Shown one piece after another: positions 57,935 to 64,000 of a stretch of 64,000 nucleotides of DNA. Below the pieces are notes generated by a model, which had not been told where the DNA came from, did not search any database, and saw only the letters and a program-made list of their open reading frames with translations. Source of the DNA: Taudactylus pleione (lineage: Eukaryota; Chordata; Amphibia; Anura; Myobatrachidae); contig JAUIMM010000202.1 in NCBI GenBank assembly GCA_031769625.1, forward strand, positions 11,580,001 through 11,644,000. The letters run 5' to 3'. A program made the position numbers and the translations under genes. Position 1 is the first letter of the stretch; every line of letters starts with the position of its first letter.

Positions 57935-59430
57935 TTATATCAATTTGATATATACGTGCGGCTAAACACAGAAAATATTTCTTTATTTTTGCTGGAGAGT
58001 AGTGCACTTTGTGGGTTACACCAGCCTTTAAGAAATGAGCCAGCTGGCTCTTTACTTATGGGACACAGGCGTACGCTTGGCGCTGCTCTTTTGTTGATGC
58101 ACGTGCGGCTACTGCGCACACAATTCACAAACACAGAAAATAATTTTTTTTTTGGTTTGGACTGGAGTGTACTTTGGGGGTTACAGCACCCTTTAACGGT
58201 CAAGCCGGCCGGCCCTTTACTTATGACACAGACACACGCTTGGCACTACATTGTTGATGCACGTGCGGCTACTGCGCACACAATTCACAAACACACAAAA
58301 AATATAATTTTTTTGGTTTGAACTGGAGTGTACTTTGGGGGTTACAGCACCCTTTAACGGTCAAGCCAGCCGGCCCTTTACTTATGACACAGGCGCACGC
58401 TTGGCACTACTTTGTTGATGCACGTGCGGCTACTGCGCACACAATTCACAAACACAGAAAATATATATTTTTTTGGTTTGGACTGGAGTGTACTTTGGGG
58501 GTTACAGCACCCTTTAACGGTCAAGCCAACCGGCCCTTTACTTATGACACAGGCGCACGCTTGGCACTACTTTGTTGATGCACGTGCGGCTACTGCGCAC
58601 ACAATTCACAAACACAGAAAATATTTTTTTTTTTGGTTTGGACTGGAGTGTACTTTGGGGGTTACAGCACCCTTTAACGGTCAAGCCAGCCGGCCCTTTA
58701 CTTATGACACAGGCGCACGCTTGGCACTACTTTGTTGATGCACGTGCGGCTACTGCGCACACAATTCACAAACACAGAAAATATTTTTTTTTTGTTTGGA
58801 CTGGAGTGTACTTTGGGGGTTACAGCACCCTTTAACGGTCAAGCCAGCCGGCCCTTTACTTATGACACAGGCGCACGCTTGGCACTACTTTGTTGATGCA
58901 CGTGCGGCTACTGCGCACACAATTCACAAACACAGAAAATAATTTTTTTTTTGGTTTGGACTGGAGTGTACTTTGGAGGTTACAGCACCCTTTAACGGTC
59001 AAGCCAGCCGGCCCTTTACTTATGACACAGGCGCACGCTTGGCACTACTTTGTTGATGCACGTGCGGCTACTGCGCACACAATTCACAAACACAGAAAAT
59101 CATTTTTTTTTTGGTTTGGACTGGAGTGTACTTTGGGGGTTACAGCACCCTTTAACGGTCAAGCCAGCCGGCCCTTTACTTATGACACAGGCGCACGCTT
59201 GGCACTACATTGTTGATGCACGTGCGGCTACTGCGCACACAATTCACAAACACAGAAAATAATATTTTTTTTGGTTTGGACTGGAGTGTACTTTGGGGGT
59301 TACAGCACCCTTTAACGGTCAAGCCAGCCGGCCCTTTACTTATGACACAGGCGCACGCTTGGCACTACTTTGTTGATGCACGTGTGGCTACTGCGCACAC
59401 AATTCACAAACACAGAAAATATATTATTTT
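57935..59430 (-). repeat. 160-bp subterminal tandem repeats, about nine copies
   Basis: Units with CGCACGCTTGGCACTACTTT, GATGCACGTGCGGCTACTGC and TTTAACGGTCAAGCC recur every 158-160 bp. The copies nearest the transposase start are the most diverged and the central ones nearly identical, indicating recent expansion. They lie upstream of the transposase start on the minus strand, so they occupy its promoter or 5' UTR position. Overlapping plus-strand frames (MLMHVRLLRTQFTNTEN) are artefacts. Confidence 0.95.
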
Positions 59431-59980
59431 TTTAGCACTTGGGGGGAGCACCCCTGATGGACAGAGCACCCCTTGGACAACACTACAGCACCCCTTTAGG
59501 ACTGGGACACTGCACAGGACTTTGGAGTGGACACAGCCCCTATGGAGAACTGACTGCACAACACAGTCCAGCCAGCCCCTATGGACTTTGAAGTAGTGGA
59601 CACAGCCCCTATTAACAACAGCAGCACAGCACAACACAGCCAGCCCCTATGGACTTTGAAGTAGTGGACAACAGCAGCACAGCGCAGCACAGCACAACAC
59701 TACTCTGTACTACACTACACTACACTACACTACACAGCCCAGCCAGCCCTAACTCCCACCCTCCCTCTTCACTGTCCACAGCCGAGTGAGAAAATGGCGC
59801 CGACGCGGGTACCTTGTATAGGATCCAAAACCCGCGAGACTCGGAAGGCGGGATGATGACGTTTTGCCTCGATTTCAGATCCGAGTCAGGCGGGAAAAGT
59901 CGAGCCTGACTCGGATCTGCCTCGGATCGGGGGGGCTCGGGGGGGTTCGGATTTCAGAAATCCGAACCCGCTCACCCCTA

Positions 59981-59988
<8 letters not shown>

Positions 59989-60017
<29 letters not shown>

Positions 60018-60160
60018 TACAGTATTTATTTATATGTATATGTGTGTATACACATACTTACATATATACATACACACGCATATAGATATACACATATATA
60101 TATACACACACACACATACATATGTCACACATACCTTACACTCACACACATGTATACACA
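59989..60160. repeat. (TA)n/(CA)n microsatellite
   Basis: TA-rich then ATACACAC-type sequence directly abuts hAT element 2, probably the original insertion target. Confidence 0.9.
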
Positions 60161-60773
60161 CACATTGGGAGGGGGCGGGGCCAAATTACTCTATTCTAAT
60201 GAAATTGAGTCATATTGACCCTCGAATAGTGGCAATTTGCTGCGAGGGAGCGAGGCTTAAGAACATGGTGCCTGCATTCCAGTCTATCAGGGGGGGGGGG
60301 GTACCAGGGTACTCAGAACCCCCCCATCCCCCCTGTGTGTGCTAATGAAGGGCTTGTAACTTCATTAGCATAAAGTCACAGACATGCAGCTGGCAGGAGA
60401 TGTACAAATGGATGCCACTGCAAATCGGGCCCTTTGTGTACAGGTTGCAAGGCTGAGTCTGTTTGGGTATCGTCCGACTCAGAATCAGACCCTTTATGTA
60501 CTGTAGTAGAGGATGCAAGGCTGAGCCTGTTCTAGTCTCAGATAACAGTTGCTATGACCTTACTACACCAGCAGAGAGAAGCAAAGCCACACAACATGCA
60601 AAAATAAATCTACAGCATTTCATTAAGAAAAATGCCTAGAAAATCTTGTATGAAATTCGTGCTCTAACATTTTGTCAACCGTAAATATCTTTGTTTTTAT
60701 TTTCCACACCACAAGGATTATTATTTTATTTATTAATTTTACTCATTTCATGGGATCTGTTATCTACATTCTA

Positions 60774-61114
60774 ATGCTGGGCATACACTGTCAGACCGAC
60801 AGACTTTTTATCTGACAGCCTGACGACACCCGGCAGATATCGTCACCATATACTGTATGTCACAGTGTATTGTCTATATGATATCTGGGTTCCTCCACTG
60901 GAAAGGAACAGGCGCAATGGTGGATGGTCAGCTGGGGCAGCGCATACACTGCCAGATGCGGACGACCAATTATCGGATCTATCAGACATGCTGGACGATT
61001 CGGCATGACCGACCCATCATTAGTGATCAGTCGCGCAAATACACTACATTTATGTGGCCAATCCGCCAATATCAGGTGGATCGGCCAGATAATTGTATAA
61101 TGTATGCCCAGCAG
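60774..61114. mobile_element. 341-bp MITE, TA duplication, relative of 33572-33873
   Basis: It begins ATGCTGGGCATACACTG and ends TAATGTATGCCCAGCAG, flanked by TA (60772-60773 and 61115-61116). Internal CAGACCGACAG / CGGCCAGAT motifs are degenerate inverted repeats. Non-coding. Confidence 0.82.
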
Positions 61115-61574
61115 TAGAAGTATTTCTGTAAGTTGGAGCACCATGCCTAAAATGTACTATTCATGTAATTTCTCTGCTTCCTCACACTGCCCCTGGCATT
61201 ACCCTCCTCGATAAATAAATTACCGCCTCATAGTAACTACATAAAAAATAAGTGGTGATCATTTCTCCTTCTTCTTGACAAACTATCTGAAATACACCAA
61301 TAATTAATACACCAATCTTTCGATCCCTATTTTGGAAGTTTCTGTATAACAAGTTTCCTGGTAAGAACCACTACAGTATGCTTGTACAGCGAAGAGTCAT
61401 AACATTGGGGTAGATTGACCAAATCTTCTAAAATAGACAAGTAATTGTGTTACCCATGGGTTGGGTACAGGATCCCGGCAGTCACAATGCCGGATCCGGA
61501 CCCCAACCCTAAAGAACCCCTCCTGCAGCCTAACCCTAACAATCCCTTCCCGCAGCCTAACTAATTCTAATTCT
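61115..61574. other. No gene recognised
   Basis: Low-information DNA up to a short CAGCCTAACCCTAACAATCC-type segment (61530-61565), which is too short and irregular to be called telomere-like. Confidence 0.4.
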
Positions 61575-61810
61575 GGGCATGAGCCTGATACAATGCTGGG
61601 CATGGGCCTGATACAATGCTGGTCATGGGCCTAATACAATGCTGGGCATGGGCCTGATACAATGCCGGGCATGGGCCTGATACAATGCTAGGCATGGGTC
61701 TGATACAATGCTGGTCATGGGCCTGATACAATGCCGGGCATGGGCCTGATACAATGCCGGGCATGGGCCTGATATAATGCTAGGCATGGGCCTGATATAA
61801 TGCTGGACAT
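61575..61810 (+). repeat. 23-bp minisatellite, about ten copies
   Basis: The unit GGGCATGGGCCTGATACAAT plus GCT repeats with a few substitutions (TGGTCATGG, GATATAATG). A minus-strand 65-codon frame through it is an artefact. Confidence 0.93.
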
Positions 61811-61960
61811 GTGTATAGTTAACTGGTTGTTTAGGAGTTATGTATGGGTCTGGTATATTTTGTCGATATCCATCATGTCGTCATGCTTGGCCTGAAGATA
61901 TTGACCACGTCAACATTCATCATGTCATCACTGATGAAATGTCTACATGATTAGAATTTC

Positions 61961-62010
61961 GATAAAACCTGGTGGTCTAGTGGTGACTGGACCACCAGGA
62001 ATGTTTTATC
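61961..62010. other. Hairpin containing a tRNA-Glu-like A-box segment
   Basis: GATAAAAC...CCTGGTGGTC pairs with GGACCACCAGG...GTTTTATC. The segment CTGGTGGTCTAGTGG (61969-61983) equals, from memory, the D-arm/A-box region of eukaryotic tRNA-Glu, but the rest of a tRNA is missing. It may be a tRNA-derived SINE fragment or coincidence within a palindrome. Confidence 0.35.
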
Positions 62011-62064
62011 AACATTCTATCAGTATCGACATGGTGAAAATGTCGTCATAATGAATGTCGACAC

Positions 62065-62539
62065 CAGAGCCTGGGCCAGAAAGAGTGTTGGCACCACCCC
62101 CCATGTATTTTTCAAATAGGGACATAAGATGCATGCCCATAAAACTCACTGGCAAGGGTACTTTAGGTGTGCTGGCAACACATGGGTCAGGAATCGGTGG
62201 CTGTGTTCAGGGCTGCCATCAGAAATTGCGGGGCAGCTAGTTCCATGTGTAAGGTGTCTGACCGCCATGTGAGAGGTGATAGGTTTGAGTCCCGGGTATG
62301 ATAGTATATTGAATTGTGTTTGTTAAATAAAACAGGATGTGACTGAAGGTGCTTGGGGAGGTGACCAGATAGAGAGTGAGTCAGCCAGGTAGGAGATGGG
62401 GTGGCCAGGAGATGCCAGGGATAAAAGAAAAGGCAGCTATAAATGAGAATGATCAGAAACAGAAATTTGACAGGCTTGAACAGCGCTACCTGCGGTGCCC
62501 TGTGCTGTGGCACGTCGCACCACCCTAGTTACAGCCCTG
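62065..62539. mobile_element. 475-bp hAT-type element with internal insertion
   Basis: The ends CAGAGCCTGGGCCAGAAAG and CCTAGTTACAGCCCTG are flanked by a perfect 8-bp duplication GTCGACAC (62057-62064 and 62540-62547). It belongs to the family of 27938-28216 (shared CAGAAATTTGACAGGC, AGCGC and CCTGTGC blocks) but is longer because of a segment around 62215-62340. Confidence 0.9.
62228..62330 (+). repeat. Possible tRNA-derived SINE fragment
   Basis: GGGGCAGCTAGTTCCATGTG is followed 40 bp later by GGTTTGAGTCC (62282-62292), close to the Pol III B-box consensus, then CCGGG and a tail ending TTAAATAAAAC. This segment is absent from the shorter family member at 27938. The A box is weak, so the assignment is tentative. 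Confidence 0.35.
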
Positions 62540-62547
62540 GTCGACAC

Positions 62548-64000
62548 AATATACCCAACCCTGCTGAGCAGTGTGATACCATTCATTGTTCATAGTTTAC
62601 AGTAAAACTAATAAATTAGTGTTTGTGACTGGATGAACTAACACTTTTGCTGCCACTATGCAGGAGGGCTAAAAAAAGATGTGTCATGCATTTCATAATT
62701 TCTATAATCCAGTACTGGTGTAGTACATACATCTCTAGTCCCGTTTCTGTAAACTACCAGTGTAGACCTGCATCTCTTCTCTTAAACATTTCCTGGATTA
62801 CAGTAGTGGGAGGATTAGTGTAATCTCCAATCTGTCAGGCCCTCCAGTGCTGTTTTGCAGCCATCCCCACTCTGAGTAATTTCCATCTCCCAGAGTTGAT
62901 CTTCCTGGTACAGAGCTTCAGTGCATCTCACGTCAGAAGGAATGTATGTCTGCTTTCTTTTAATCTGCCTGCTTAAAAAACTCACTTTGTTTTTAATCAA
63001 CCAGAGAGTTGGCGGAGTAGCAGTAATCAGTCACTGTTTGATTGATGGAATTATTGGAATGCAATTTAAAGCAGAAACATTGTTAAACAGATGTATACGG
63101 GAACAATACTTACGGTGACTGCAAATGTGTAATTTAGTATGAAATTTTTTTTATGTTCTTTTGAATGTAATACTACAAAAGTAATATGTACATCAGCCGT
63201 TCAAGGTTCTGATTATGCATGCCTAATAAGCATTGTAGTCTGCTGTCAGTCATCAGCAACTACAGACTTTCCACAGAATACAGTACATCATGACAGATAT
63301 ATAATGAGTATTGCTTGCTGTCCTGGAAGGCATATATTTTGGAGTGAGGATATTGTGCAGCCTGTCTCCCTACTAATGAGAAAGCACCATGGTGTTGTTA
63401 AAGGTTTACTAATATACACAGGGCTCTGCTTGCCCATTCTCCTGGAACTTCCAGGAGACTCACAATTTTGGGGGAGAGTCTACCGGCCCTTTCCGGCTAA
63501 AGTAGACAAGGCAAGGGGCCCCATGAAAATTGCAGCCCCACCCCCAGTGACAGTTTGCTGAAACTCTCATCAAAACTTTGCAGGGAGATGGGGGGGGTGA
63601 GGTCATGGTGATGCAGTGTACTGTGTACTGTGTCACACCTCCAACCCACCTCGACCTCCTTCGCCCGAATGGGGACTTGCCAATGTTGGCAAGTATGAAC
63701 ATGGCCACCGCTTCCATTAGGCATCTCTGAGCAGTTGCCAAGGGGGCCAGAACCTGGTGGCGCCACTTAAGATACATAGCACAAAAATTAGAAATGGATC
63801 TAAAAGAAACTTTCTTTTCTACTTATTTTGCCTGTGGGAATGGGATAGACTTGGTTCCATGAATCAAGGCCATGTCCATGGCTACTAAATGCAGCAATAT
63901 GTGCCAATGAGCAGGGGGTGCAGGCCAGGATGATGCAAATCATTGTGGATCTCATTATCAAGCCTCCAGATCCCAAGGATTAAACTACTCTCTGTGAGAG
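62548..64000. other. No gene recognised; possible MITE near 63427-63690
   Basis: GCTTGCCCATTCTCCTGG near 63429 and CCAATGTTGGCAAGTATG near 63680 recall the CATACTTGCC-ended family, but the left end is degenerate and no duplication was found. The 140-codon plus frame at 63139-63561 has no recognisable domain. Confidence 0.4.

Larger units (their letters stand above)
54179..59980 (-). mobile_element. hAT element 2, 5.8 kb, near full length
   Basis: It starts TAGGGGTGTGCACCGG and ends CCGAACCCGCTCACCCCTA, with an 8-bp duplication GTATATAT on both sides (54171-54178 and 59981-59988; the target is TA-rich, so this is less informative than elsewhere). On the minus strand it has a 5' region of 160-bp tandem repeats, a BED-finger transposase with a few frame breaks (57929-54894), and a 3' end with GGATCTGGATC-type repeats. 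It is the same family as 38644-42193. Confidence 0.93.
54023..60492. mobile_element. Harbinger-type MITE interrupted by hAT element 2
   Basis: GAGCCTGATTCAGAGTTG at the left and CGACTCAGAATCAGACCC at the right are inverted ends; TTA borders the left end and lies one base beyond the right end. The hAT at 54179-59980 and TA/CA expansions account for nearly all of the span. The right part also holds a ~65-bp tandem duplication (CCCTTTGTGTAC / CCCTTTATGTAC, 60430-60535), so the right boundary is tentative. Confidence 0.5.

Noticed and set aside
57875..59596. Series of 86-148-codon plus-strand frames
   Set aside because: They are phase-shifted readings of the same 160-bp repeat, antisense to the transposase and without domains.
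63139..63561. 140-codon frame at the right edge
   Set aside because: No domain, and its 3' part overlaps a probable MITE.

Overview
This 64-kb window is eukaryotic, repeat-saturated nuclear DNA. No confident host gene was found. The mix suggests an amphibian, most likely a frog: many cut-and-paste DNA transposons (PIF/Harbinger, hAT, TA-target MITEs), one CR1/L2-type LINE, hairpin MITEs, and TATC, TA and minisatellite arrays. This is an inference from repeat content; no species-diagnostic gene is present. Genes inside the elements are spliced with GT-AG introns, and there are no bacterial signals.

Layout. 1-5475: tandem array of ~880-bp units that continues past the left edge; each unit carries exon-like segments. 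5476-12520: MITEs, the first copy of a ~2-kb repeat ending in (TATC)n (7467-9412), and an hAT element (9916-11846) packed with hairpins and a pogo/Tigger-like MITE. 12520-22180: one old repeat copy split by three insertions, the largest being a 7.67-kb Harbinger element (13906-21576). That element has its transposase on + (two nonsense codons) and two SANT/Myb-like genes on -, one of them intact over three exons. 22430-27570: an L2-type LINE remnant lying between two inverted tandem arrays. 27938-35430: a small hAT, then the second copy of the 2-kb repeat, split by a 4.5-kb hAT (29625-34148) that carries a 2.1-kb minisatellite.

36600-43280: remains of a second Harbinger (transposase +, SANT-like gene -). 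A Harbinger-type MITE inserted in it, and an hAT (38644-42193) then inserted in that MITE. 43700-49035: four more MITE/hAT insertions, one splitting a Myb_DNA-bind_4 pseudogene. 49036-53530: low-information DNA with a decayed minisatellite and a 523-bp MITE. 54023-60492: a Harbinger-type MITE split by a 5.8-kb hAT (54179-59980) with a nearly complete but frameshifted BED-finger transposase. 60500-64000: further MITEs, a 23-bp minisatellite and an hAT.

How the parts relate. In Harbinger elements the nuclease and the SANT/Myb-like protein act together, the latter supplying DNA binding and nuclear import. Here the nuclease is broken while one SANT gene is open. Many short elements share the terminal motif CCTGATTCA with 3-bp target duplications, so they could have been moved by related Harbinger machinery. 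Nine insertions have hAT-style 8-bp target duplications (eight perfect, one 7/8). The nesting gives a relative order of insertion at several sites.
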